DNA from: Sipunculus nudus
Lineage: Eukaryota > Annelida > Sipuncula > Golfingiida > Sipunculidae
Assembly (NCBI GenBank): GCA_026874595.1
Contig: CM049307.1
Coordinates: 40,680,362-40,744,361 of the forward strand
Reading direction: 5' to 3'
Length of the DNA stretch: 64,000 nucleotides
The notes beneath the pieces were generated by a model. It was not told where the DNA came from and searched no databases. It saw only the letters and a list, made by a program, of their open reading frames with translations. Position 1 is the first letter of the stretch. Each line of letters starts with the position of its first letter. Positions 59,301-62,736 of the stretch are shown piece by piece. The translations under genes were made by a program, and so were the position numbers.

Positions 59301-61957
59301 CCATAATTGTTTGCATGGATATTGATCATGGAGTGTTTCATCAGTTTCTGCAGCCTGGGTGCACCATCTCTATTTTTTCGATTTTTTACAAATTTTTTTC
59401 TCTATTTTTGAGACCTTTAAAAATGTGAACATCTGTTAACAGGGCACAAATAGTAAAGACTGGACCTAGAATCTTCATTCTTGACATTCTGAGAGGCCTA
59501 TGAAAAGTCTCCATGGAAAGCAAAAATTAGGTCTCTGTTACCCATATCCTTCGAGCTATGGGGCCCCAAAGTACCCTCCAGAATTGTGAAAAATTTGATA
59601 CAAAAACTTCAATATCTCATTAACTACATCACTGATGGTCATGATTTTTGGCATACATATTGATCATGAGATGTTTCATCAGTTTCTGCAGACTGGTGGC
59701 GCCACCTGTATTTTTCAATTTTTTACGAATTTTTTTTCTCTATTTTTGAGACCTTTAAAGATATGAACATCTGTTAACAGGGAACAAATCATAACAACTT
59801 GACCTAGAATCTTCATTCTTTACACACAGGGAGACCCATGAAAAATCTCCATGGAAACCTGAAATTAGGTCTCTGTTACCCATATCCATTAAGTTGTATG
59901 GCTCCAAAATACCCCCCAGAATAATGAAAAATTTGATACAAAAACTGCAGTATCTCAATAACTACAACACTGATGCTCATGATTTTTGGCATTCATATTG
60001 ATCATGATGTGTTCCATCAGTTTCAGCAGACTGTGTGCGCCACCTCTTTTTTTTCAAATTTTTACAAATTTTTTTCTCTATTTTGAGACCTTTAAAGATG
60101 TGGTTATCTGTCAACAGGGTACAAATTGTAACAACTGGACCTAGAATCTTCATTCTTGTCATGCAAGGAGGCCCATGAAAAGTGTCTGTGGAAACCTGAA
60201 ATTAGGTCTCTGTTACCCTCCAAGCTATAGGACTGCAAAGTATCCCTCAGAATAATGGAAAATTTGATACAAAAGCTGAAGTATCTGAACAACTAATCCA
60301 GAGACCACCATGCTTCTTTGCATGGATATTGACCATTAAGTGTTTTTATTAGTTTCTACAGACTGGAGGAGCCACCTGTATTTTTTTTTTATTTTTTTCT
60401 TTATTTTTTAGATATATTAATACAGACACAATCTCAGCCTGTTGGTTAATCTGTTTGATGCTTCAGTTGAATGGGTATATACTACCATTCAGATGATAAA
60501 ATTTCCTTTTGCAAATCTCTTCCCAGTCAGCTGAGCGTCATATCCCATGGGTCACTTGTTATCAGTGTCATGGATTTGCTTGACATTAAAACTTCTTTCT
60601 TTAAAAAAGTATCTTATTTTCAACATATTGGCAACTTTAAGTGCATTTTACTTTAGTTATTGTGTAATTTGGTCCAAGAAGACACAGGTTGTAATACTGC
60701 TCATAACTGCCATGACAGAACCACTAAGAATGTATACATAGGGGCGACAATGCTTTGTGTACCCGTCTTGTTTTATAAGGGTAATAGACATATTTAAACT
60801 GGGAATTTATGCAATTAGCTTATGATAACAGAATTTTGTCTTTAAAAAATGAGATATCCAATAAACTGATGGGTTTTCTCCCTTAGATAGACACAGATCA
60901 TACTGAGCTTCGAATCCTAGCCAAGTGCATACATGGAGTGGTGACTAAAATGTACTCTCAGATATATTTATCATTGTAGTCACCCTTGGTGGCTAGTACT
61001 GTGTGGGTCCTATCTGGTGCTAATTTCTTTTCTTTTTAAACACTGTGCCTCCATCTGGTACCATATTTAGATTTTATCAAGGCAAAGGTGATGATTACAC
61101 AGCAAGCCTTCCTGTGATTATGAAACTCATGGACCTTCCGTTTAATTTAAAATCAATCAGTATAGGAAATTGCAGTGGCCATCTGACTACCAAATGGAAA
61201 TACCTAAGTTAACAAGTGTTACAAATTGCAGTTATGATTATAAATGGTGTACCAATTAATCAATTATATTGATGATTGGTGATTTTCATTCAAAATCAAT
61301 TAAATTAGATGCATTTTCCCCATAATCAATCACAAATGTCATTATCTCTGGGCCAATCAAATATGCTAATCTTGTGCAACTTATCAGTGTTAACAACCTT
61401 GGCTTTACCTTTACTTTTAAGCCTGTGTACCATTTAAAAGGAATTTACTGGATCAGTATTTTAGGTGTAATTCTATACAGATGATTTCATGGTAATATAG
61501 AGAGTACATAAAATAATTAATTAATAATCAATCATTGGTGGCTTTGAATCATTGAAAATGATTTTTACCTGATTCCTACCACCAGTTATTATGTAGATAT
61601 AGTTTATATTGTTATATCCTCTACCAGGGTTCCAGCTATGTTAATTCATAATCTGAGTCCTACTGGTAACCATGTTTTTTGTTATTTCAGGGAGGCCCTG
61701 TGGAGAAAGGTGGACCCCCACAGATGCCTCAAAGAGCAGCGACGCATACACCAGCCCGTCCCCGCACCCCTGGTAGACCCACGTCAGCCCGGCTCACCAA
61801 CCGACCCCAGTCTGCACGAGGAACCGTCCTCATACTAGATGAAGACAGGCCAAGTAGCAGACAAAGAGAACATGAAATCATGGTCCCCAACCCACTGGCT
61901 CCTTCTGAACCTGACGTGCAAGACCCCCCTCCGCCCCGCACGCCTACTCCTAACTAA
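16868..61957 (+). CDS. QRICH2: QRICH2-like DUF4795 protein, 19-exon gene (whole span)
   Basis: Joining the 19 exons listed separately gives one open frame of about 977 residues (992 if the second donor of exon 2 is used). Order: N-terminal motif TPEVGAVNFNVLHGLLH (~15-35); a short Gly-rich patch KGEDGQDGTEG (~59-70); several predicted coiled coils (~148-600); the DUF4795 core (~531-750) with KFNCISCDRP (~698-707) supplying a CxxC pair and RPYTTFELDQIRQ after it; CGGSHTLTYP and DGHIYKGR segments; a basic Pro/Arg/Ser-rich tail. The family includes vertebrate QRICH2 and C16orf96; QRICH2 is a sperm-flagellum protein whose loss causes flagellar defects (established knowledge). The long glutamine-rich repeats of mammalian QRICH2 are absent. 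Which paralogue this is closest to needs a tree. All junctions are GT-AG and phase-consistent. Confidence 0.8.
20847..20991 (+). repeat. Interspersed repeat, family G, copy
   Basis: It ends with GGTGGTC and GGGTTCCACTGTA and includes AAGGGTGGTCTTAATAG, matching the segment at 43870-44017 (AAGGGTGGTCTTAATGG, CAGGTTCCATTGTA). A more distant relative lies at about 17425-17592. Boundaries are approximate and class is unknown. Confidence 0.45.
23850..24430. other. CpG-richer patch inside intron 1
   Basis: The density of CpG is clearly higher than in surrounding intron sequence (GCGG, GGGCG, CTCGG, GTCGATCC, GCAGCGC, TCGCG and others). Open frames of 65-77 codons exist on both strands but match nothing I recognise. 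It could be a recent insertion, an unmethylated regulatory element or an alternative promoter. Confidence 0.4.
24771..27402 (+). mobile_element. Helentron-like element, family B, copy 1
   Basis: It starts TAGCTCAGCTGACT with a hairpin back to CATCTGAGCT, followed by (GTCC)n at 24824-24865. It ends CAGCTGAGCGTCGTGACCC. Two interior units about 680 bases apart share CTGCCTAATATCAAAACCAC. The right third (from about 26220) is unlike other family copies and may be a further insertion, so the extent is uncertain. Confidence 0.6.
24824..24865. repeat. (GTCC)n microsatellite of element B1
   Basis: About ten near-perfect tetranucleotide units lie in the position typical of this element family, just inside the 5' hairpin. 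Confidence 0.9.
28622..28693 (+). other. Candidate 24-codon cassette exon in intron 1
   Basis: TTTTCTATAG precedes and GTAAGA follows a 72-base segment open in phase 0 (EIPEHDPGIPEYAKYP and onwards). Both ends are phase 0, so it could sit between exons 1 and 2 without shifting the frame. The peptide matches nothing I know in the family, and a segment like this can occur by chance in a 14-kb intron. Confidence 0.25.
30503..31415 (+). mobile_element. Helentron-like element, family B, copy 2
   Basis: Left end TTAGCTGACT with the CATCTGAGCT hairpin arm and three GTCC units; right end CAGCTGAGTGCCATGACCC then ATGGGTC. The interior closely matches the first unit of copy 1 (CTAATATCAAAACCACTCAT, ATTCCTCTATATAG), but only one core unit is present, giving a shorter element. 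Confidence 0.7.
31930..32043 (+). CDS. QRICH2: QRICH2-like exon 2
   Basis: Starts after TTTTACAG. 38 codons, phase 0 at both ends. It encodes LMSLVQDMMTEMNELKD and ends YNDIQKQLAE, with a heptad-like coiled-coil pattern. The donor GTGAGT at 32044 is duplicated 45 bases on at 32089 in the same frame, so an extended 53-codon form ending VSTLLYNDIKKQLAE is possible. Confidence 0.8.
32008..32142 (+). repeat. 45-bp tandem triplication across exon 2 splice donor
   Basis: Three units (32008-32052, 32053-32097, 32098-32142), each containing a YN-x-K/Q-KQLAE coding segment followed by the donor. Units 1 and 2 keep GAG/GTGAGTACC. In unit 3 the donor is GAG/GGGAGT and so is lost. Units 1 and 2 differ at about six positions. 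The whole array stays open in the coding frame to 32178. Confidence 0.9.
32143..33383. other. QRICH2: Intron 2 remainder
   Basis: AT-rich, CpG-poor sequence with no exon-like segment or clear repeat seen. Confidence 0.5.
33384..33437 (+). CDS. QRICH2: QRICH2-like exon 3
   Basis: A micro-exon of 18 codons (VKDMSDLKNKLKSLEDQM) between CTTGTAG and GTGAGT, phase 0 on both sides. The sequence is a clean coiled-coil continuation of exon 2. Confidence 0.75.
33910..34065 (+). CDS. QRICH2: QRICH2-like exon 4
   Basis: 52 codons after ATACCACAG, ending ACCT/GTAAGT, phase 0. Encodes NDLNNQMSQFPSPEEFNNLV, then TWEGLESALKGMKQEL and SSQTEP. The W-x2-L-x2-AL pattern is reminiscent of segments repeated in this family. 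Confidence 0.85.
34066..35085. other. QRICH2: Intron 4, left part
   Basis: No exon or clear mobile element seen; AT-rich and CpG-poor. Confidence 0.45.
35086..35307 (+). other. Candidate cassette exon in intron 4
   Basis: 74 open codons between CTTTTCTAG and GTATAG, phase 0 at both ends. The right two thirds look coding (NPYELSELFRQLLVN, YNLYDMRVLIYNQLL, DQQQRRPSKQFQ) and keep at least five CpGs in a CpG-poor intron, as selected exons do here. The peptide would join smoothly to exon 5 (QSRPASARSR). Another acceptor at 35141 would enter in phase 2 and not fit this gene. I do not recognise the peptide; it could also be an exon fragment of another gene. Confidence 0.4.
35458..35780. mobile_element. 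MITE-like element, family D, copy 2
   Basis: Starts TTAGGCCCAAAAA and GGTAGGGTTCTCGGGG. The right end (GCCTGAGAACCC, then TTGTCCCT) has decayed. The interior matches copy 1 (AGCCGCTCAGACATTT, AAGAAGATAAAAT). Several CpGs of copy 1 appear as CA or TG. Confidence 0.7.
35781..37433. other. QRICH2: Intron 4, middle part
   Basis: No exon recognised. Short open frames on both strands near 35800-36430 lack splice sites or motifs. Confidence 0.45.
37434..37495. repeat. CT-rich microsatellite
   Basis: Interrupted (TC)n and TCTATT variants form a pyrimidine tract within intron 4, about 660 bases before exon 5. Confidence 0.8.
37934..38150 (+). repeat. 22-23-bp minisatellite abutting exon 5 acceptor
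   Basis: Nine to ten units of the form TGTGATCACTTATTTAACAT with variants (GCTGTCACTTATTTTACA). The last unit, TTGTCACCTCACAG, runs directly into the acceptor at 38155, so the 3' splice site is itself part of, or derived from, a repeat unit. Confidence 0.85.
38156..38290 (+). CDS. QRICH2: QRICH2-like exon 5
   Basis: 45 codons after CTCACAG, ending ATAGAG/GTACAG, phase 0. A basic Ser/Arg linker (QSRPASARSRMSTPG) is followed by coiled coil (LMEVLERLGKLNDKHDSLDK). Confidence 0.85.
38291..39873. other. QRICH2: Intron 5, left part
   Basis: A local duplication is visible near 38583-38645: GAGCAAGATTTTTTTTTCAAATGA occurs twice about 40 bases apart (given here as GAGCAAGATTTT and TTCAAATGA in each copy). 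No exon seen. Confidence 0.5.
39874..41102 (+). mobile_element. Helentron-like element, family B, copy 3
   Basis: Left end AGCTCAGCTGACTG with the ACATCTGAGCTATAG arm; right end GTCAGCTGAGTG, then the 14-bp palindrome TGACCCATGGGTCA and CTTG. The interior has several diverged, shortened core units with phrases such as ACCTAGAATCTTC, ATTAGGTCATGG and GGCACAAATTGTAAC, related to the ~338-bp units of copy 4. A C run lies at 40098-40112. Confidence 0.8.
41103..42880. other. QRICH2: Intron 5, right part
   Basis: Between about 41190 and 41660 there are repeat-like phrases (CCATCCGTCCGTCAC, AATATGGCTGCC, AATATGGCCACAAGG) suggesting another decayed interspersed repeat with unclear ends. A C run lies near 42650. 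No exon seen. Confidence 0.4.
42881..42926 (+). CDS. QRICH2: QRICH2-like exon 6
   Basis: 46 bases after TGTTTTCAG, encoding EELKNKADKDALEGI and leaving one base (phase 1) before GTAAAC. Phase 1 is unique in the gene; the next exon restores the frame. Confidence 0.75.
43613..43686 (+). CDS. QRICH2: QRICH2-like exon 7
   Basis: 74 bases after CTTGCAG; with exon 6 it makes 120 bases. Encodes (G)VPEDLLEQLKAMQDDHRV then KKSRDK before GTGAGT. KADKDALE here and KADKRHLD in exon 11 look like two versions of one motif. Confidence 0.8.
43687..45091. other. QRICH2: Intron 7
   Basis: Contains a copy of interspersed repeat family G at about 43870-44017. No exon seen in the rest. The 3' end has a long pyrimidine tract (TTTCTCCTGTCTTTCCTTCC) before CACATAG. 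Confidence 0.5.
43870..44017 (+). repeat. Interspersed repeat, family G, copy
   Basis: Matches 20847-20991 in AAGGGTGGTCTTAATGG and ACAGGTTCCATTGTA and in the phrase CAATGGGATTGCATTTGG (CATTGAATGCTTTTGG in the other copy). Class unknown, edges approximate. Confidence 0.45.
45092..45661 (+). CDS. QRICH2: QRICH2-like exon 8 (largest)
   Basis: 190 codons, phase 0. The start after CACATAG at 45091 is chosen because it alone gives phase 0; acceptors at 45120 and 45125 would break the frame. Coiled-coil stretches (NNKFTSQDQTNKSLQDQFN, EKFKELEKSLSQKSHEMKQL) flank an acidic linker (VEVTFEDEENDT). The end is taken at CAAGGG/GTGGGT; reading on would reach a stop at 45701. Confidence 0.85.
45662..46620. 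other. QRICH2: Intron 8
   Basis: Only AT-rich, CpG-poor sequence is seen. The acceptor is AAATTGACAG with a weak pyrimidine tract. Confidence 0.5.
46621..46743 (+). CDS. QRICH2: QRICH2-like exon 9 (DUF4795 start)
   Basis: 41 codons, phase 0, ending ATAGAG/GTGAGA. Encodes DSDALTRMQQAILNLQAELE and then RLSNTTQRILDDN, the helical lead-in to the DUF4795 core. Confidence 0.85.
46744..47235. other. QRICH2: Intron 9
   Basis: 492 bases, AT-rich, nothing further recognised. Confidence 0.5.
47236..47310 (+). CDS. QRICH2: QRICH2-like exon 10
   Basis: 25 codons after TGTTGCAG, phase 0, ending GATGTG/GTAAGT. Encodes SLFEITTKLGEIKADKEFVQ and NEVDV, typical of the DUF4795 helix that precedes the KADK motif. 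Confidence 0.85.
47311..48138. other. QRICH2: Intron 10
   Basis: 828 bases, AT-rich, no exon or named repeat seen. Confidence 0.5.
48139..48249 (+). CDS. QRICH2: QRICH2-like exon 11
   Basis: 37 codons after TATTGCAG, phase 0. Encodes KADKRHLDSKVNRTTFDTTC then DELSKMISEILGKLSGH, among the most family-specific parts of DUF4795. Confidence 0.9.
48261..48282. repeat. (CA)n microsatellite next to exon 11 donor
   Basis: Eleven CA units begin 12 bases after the donor GTGAGT at 48250. Confidence 0.9.
48804..49243. mobile_element. MITE-like element, family F, copy 2
   Basis: Starts GGCTGTGTCAATACC and ends AGTGCAGATACGGCC, an imperfect terminal inverted repeat. The interior phrases CCAGTAAACTGG, ACTGTAGACC and GTAAACCAGTTTAG recur in the copy at 53635. 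No coding sequence. Confidence 0.6.
49332..49513 (+). CDS. QRICH2: QRICH2-like exon 12
   Basis: 182 bases after AACTACAG, phase 0 in and phase 2 out (AGAAA/GTAAGT). Encodes EGEWRKALEQLSEDLDGKLD, RLEFGPFKEELEKTLRALKN and a short acidic loop. The EWRKALEQL and FGPFKEELE phrases are strong DUF4795 signatures. Confidence 0.9.
49514..50221. other. QRICH2: Intron 12
   Basis: A ~75-base near-duplicate is visible at about 49664-49790: CATTATTTAAGAGACAGAA is repeated with similar flanks (TTTAAAGATATGTGA and TTTAAAAATATGTGA). Otherwise nothing recognised. Confidence 0.5.
50222..50281 (+). CDS. QRICH2: QRICH2-like exon 13 (CxxC)
   Basis: 60 bases, phase 2 in and out. Completes K and encodes QIMKFNCISCDRPVDMVPQ. 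The C-x2-C pair may help bind a metal or stabilise the fold; only one pair is present, so metal binding is not assured. Confidence 0.85.
50340..51496 (+). mobile_element. Helentron-like element, family C
   Basis: Subterminal inverted repeat TATCGCCAGAC at the left and GTCTGGCGATA at the right. 3' hairpin GGCACC-AGC-GGTGCC, then AAGAAATGTCTAG and T, a Helitron-like terminus. The interior repeats GGGGTCATGACC with GACCTTGAATA three times (near 50506, 50831 and 51236), so diverged core units are present. It lies 58 bases after the exon 13 donor. A low-complexity AATTTAATTT stretch lies at 51129-51200. No protein encoded. Confidence 0.75.
51497..51802. other. QRICH2: Intron 13, right end
   Basis: AT-rich sequence ending in TGTTTTCTACAG; nothing else recognised. 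Confidence 0.5.
51803..51904 (+). CDS. QRICH2: QRICH2-like exon 14
   Basis: 102 bases, phase 2 in and out. Encodes PMPSIPVNSGLPATKSARPY and TTFELDQIRQQSK. The RPYT-FELDQIRQ phrase is a conserved landmark after the CxxC segment. Donor is GTTTGT. Confidence 0.85.
51905..53425. other. QRICH2: Intron 14
   Basis: AT-rich, CpG-poor. A phrase near 53285-53322 (AGAGGTGGTCTCATTGGGCA, then GTTCTACTATA) recalls repeat family G. No exon seen. Confidence 0.45.
53426..53599 (+). CDS. QRICH2: QRICH2-like exon 15
   Basis: 174 bases, phase 2 in and out. The first base completes S; then LSMGKNMTNFEHAVAGRQLA, KKDLQAFLVHFGKDM and FYLGCNARTR. The frame extends upstream but the acceptor CCTCTAG fits the phase of exon 14. 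Confidence 0.85.
53635..54022. mobile_element. MITE-like element, family F, copy 1
   Basis: Starts GGCTGTATTCGCACT and ends AGTGCAGACATGGCC, an imperfect inverted repeat. Interior phrases (GTAAACCAGACTAAAG, AATCTGATGTGGATT) resemble the copy at 48804. It begins only 36 bases after the exon 15 donor. Confidence 0.65.
54288..54595 (-). mobile_element. MITE-like element, family D, copy 3 (inverted)
   Basis: Ends GGCCAAAA and TTTTGGCC, with TAA on both sides. Terminal repeats GGTATGGTTCTCAGGCAC and GTGCCTGAGAACCATACC are perfect over 18 bases. The interior is in the opposite orientation to copy 1. It keeps GCGGGCGGGCCG, so unlike copy 2 it has not lost its CpGs, which suggests a younger insertion. 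Confidence 0.8.
54756..54869 (+). CDS. QRICH2: QRICH2-like exon 16
   Basis: 114 bases after GTTTACAG, phase 2 in and out. Encodes FPSPNMEVMDLYAQTRACGG, SHTLTYPHRR and ITRMNHI. The CGGSHTLTYP phrase is another landmark of QRICH2-type C-termini. Confidence 0.85.
54870..56811. other. QRICH2: Intron 16
   Basis: A short internal repeat of GGACGGGTC-like and TCCCAGTCCAA phrases at 54955-55025, echoed near 55150-55205 (GGGACCCGTA). A CT-rich stretch lies near 56142-56172. No exon seen. Confidence 0.45.
56812..56862 (+). CDS. QRICH2: QRICH2-like exon 17
   Basis: A 51-base micro-exon, phase 2 in and out, encoding TMFREEELIPTVSPLT between CTTTCAG and GTAAGT. Confidence 0.8.
56863..57587. other. QRICH2: Intron 17
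   Basis: A TG-rich stretch at about 56940-56978 (GTGTGTGGGTGTGTGAC). Otherwise nothing recognised. Confidence 0.5.
57588..57672 (+). CDS. QRICH2: QRICH2-like exon 18
   Basis: 85 bases, phase 2 in and phase 0 out. Encodes EEMDIQGADGHIYKGRAHDR and LPNVHSSQ before GTGAGA. DGHIYKGR is a family landmark. Confidence 0.85.
57993..60560 (+). mobile_element. Helentron-like element, family B, copy 4 (longest)
   Basis: Left end AGCTCAGCTGACT with the arm ATGCTGAGCTATAG; right end AGTCAGCTGAGCG, then ATATCCCATGGGTCACTTG. The 12-bp subterminal inverted repeat GCTCAGCTGACT is perfect. Most of the element is an array of seven ~338-bp units (see next entry). It takes up most of intron 18. Confidence 0.85.
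58081..60430. repeat. ~338-bp tandem core repeats of element B4
   Basis: Units start with GTTAACAGGGCACAAA or variants at 58081, 58423, 58758, 59098, 59435, 59773 and 60110, giving spacings of 342, 335, 340, 337, 338 and 337. Each has GGACCTAGAATCTTC, CCATGGAAA and TTTCTCTATTTTTGAGAC. The fourth and seventh units share variants (GTCAACAGGG), which suggests that blocks of units were copied. Minus-strand frames of 60-108 codons recur but are unrelated to any protein. Confidence 0.9.
60561..61244. other. QRICH2: Intron 18, right part
   Basis: Nothing recognised; CpG-poor. Confidence 0.45.
61245..61582. mobile_element. MITE-like element, family E, copy 2 (intronic)
   Basis: Begins TGGTGTACCAATTAATCAA and ends GATTCCTACCAC, matching the copy at 13435. 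Wherever copy 1 has ATCG or CGAT words, this one has ATCA, ATTG or CAAT; by eye it has no CpG at all. Confidence 0.65.
61691..61957 (+). CDS. QRICH2: QRICH2-like exon 19 (C-terminus)
   Basis: 88 codons and TAA at 61955-61957, entered in phase 0 after GTTATTTCAG. A low-complexity basic and proline-rich tail: QRAATHTPARPRTPGRPTSA, NRPQSARGT, then DEDRPSSRQREHE and PPPPRTPTPN. Such tails are usually disordered and may bind microtubule or axonemal partners (inference). Confidence 0.85.
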   Translation, partial: GGPVEKGGPPQMPQRAATHTPARPRTPGRPTSARLTNRPQSARGTVLILDEDRPSSRQREHEIMVPNPLAPSEPDVQDPPPPRTPTPN

Positions 61958-62490
61958 TCAATCTTACAATATTGTGATTTGAGAATATTTCAAACCTGGG
62001 GCATTTTACTGCCTTATCTGTGATATTTTGTAATTTAAGTATTTGCAGAATACAGACATAAAAGATGGGCCAGCTTTTTCAGTCTGTATATGTCCTTATC
62101 CATTTTATACCCCACAGAACAGCTTGGGACCTTTCCATACTTTTTTTCAGTATATATTGTAAAATATGTGCAAATGTACTTAGTCTCATTTGCATTAAAT
62201 ATATGAATTTTTATACTTCCAAAGAAAGGCTCCAAATAACACATTTTGTTATAATACTAACATGGAGCATCTCATAGGTCACAGTGATGTTATCATTGGT
62301 ATCAAGGACACTTCAAGGTCAAAACAGACAACCTAGGTCTTAAACTTTAAAGAAGCCATTGTTACTTTTTTATCTTACCTACCAGTATGTCAATAATTTA
62401 CATTCAGCATCCAACATGAAAACTGAGAAAAACAGTGATTGGTGATCATGGTTTCCTTCGTTTTTCACCTTTTTCTCCAAAACATAATAA
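61958..62490 (+). other. QRICH2: Probable 3' UTR of QRICH2-like gene
   Basis: No coding sequence. ATTAAA at 62194-62199 is a candidate polyadenylation signal about 240 bases after the stop. A canonical AATAAA at 63016-63021 is a more distant choice. Confidence 0.4.
62194..62199 (+). terminator. Candidate polyadenylation signal (ATTAAA)
   Basis: This is the most common variant hexamer and lies at a plausible distance from the stop codon. In AT-rich DNA it could be chance. Confidence 0.3.
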
Positions 62491-62736
62491 GGCCCCCAAA
62501 AAAAAGATATGGTTCTGGGGCACCGCCTGCCTAAATTTTAACCCCCCACATCAAAAATTTTTTATTTTGATTTTTATCTTTCAAGAAGATAAAATAATAC
62601 AATTTTGATAAGATTTCCCTTGTTATGGAGTTCTTTTAACTGTTCACCAAAAATGTTTCCCTGATCATATAACATTTTTATCGAAACATGTAATTTTAAA
62701 AAAAAAGCATTCGAAACCATACCCTTTTTTTTGGCC
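62491..62736. mobile_element. MITE-like element, family D, copy 4
   Basis: Starts TAAGGCCCCCAAAAA and GATATGGTTCTGGGG; ends GAAACCATACCC and TTGGCCTAA, with TAA on both sides. The interior (AAGAAGATAAAAT, TGATAAGATTTCCC) matches copies 1 and 2 but is shortened. Confidence 0.75.

Noticed and set aside
58033-60292. Several similar minus-strand ORFs of 61-108 codons
   Set aside because: They recur because the 338-bp core unit is repeated. Unit length is not kept to a multiple of three, the frames are broken differently and no known protein is resembled.
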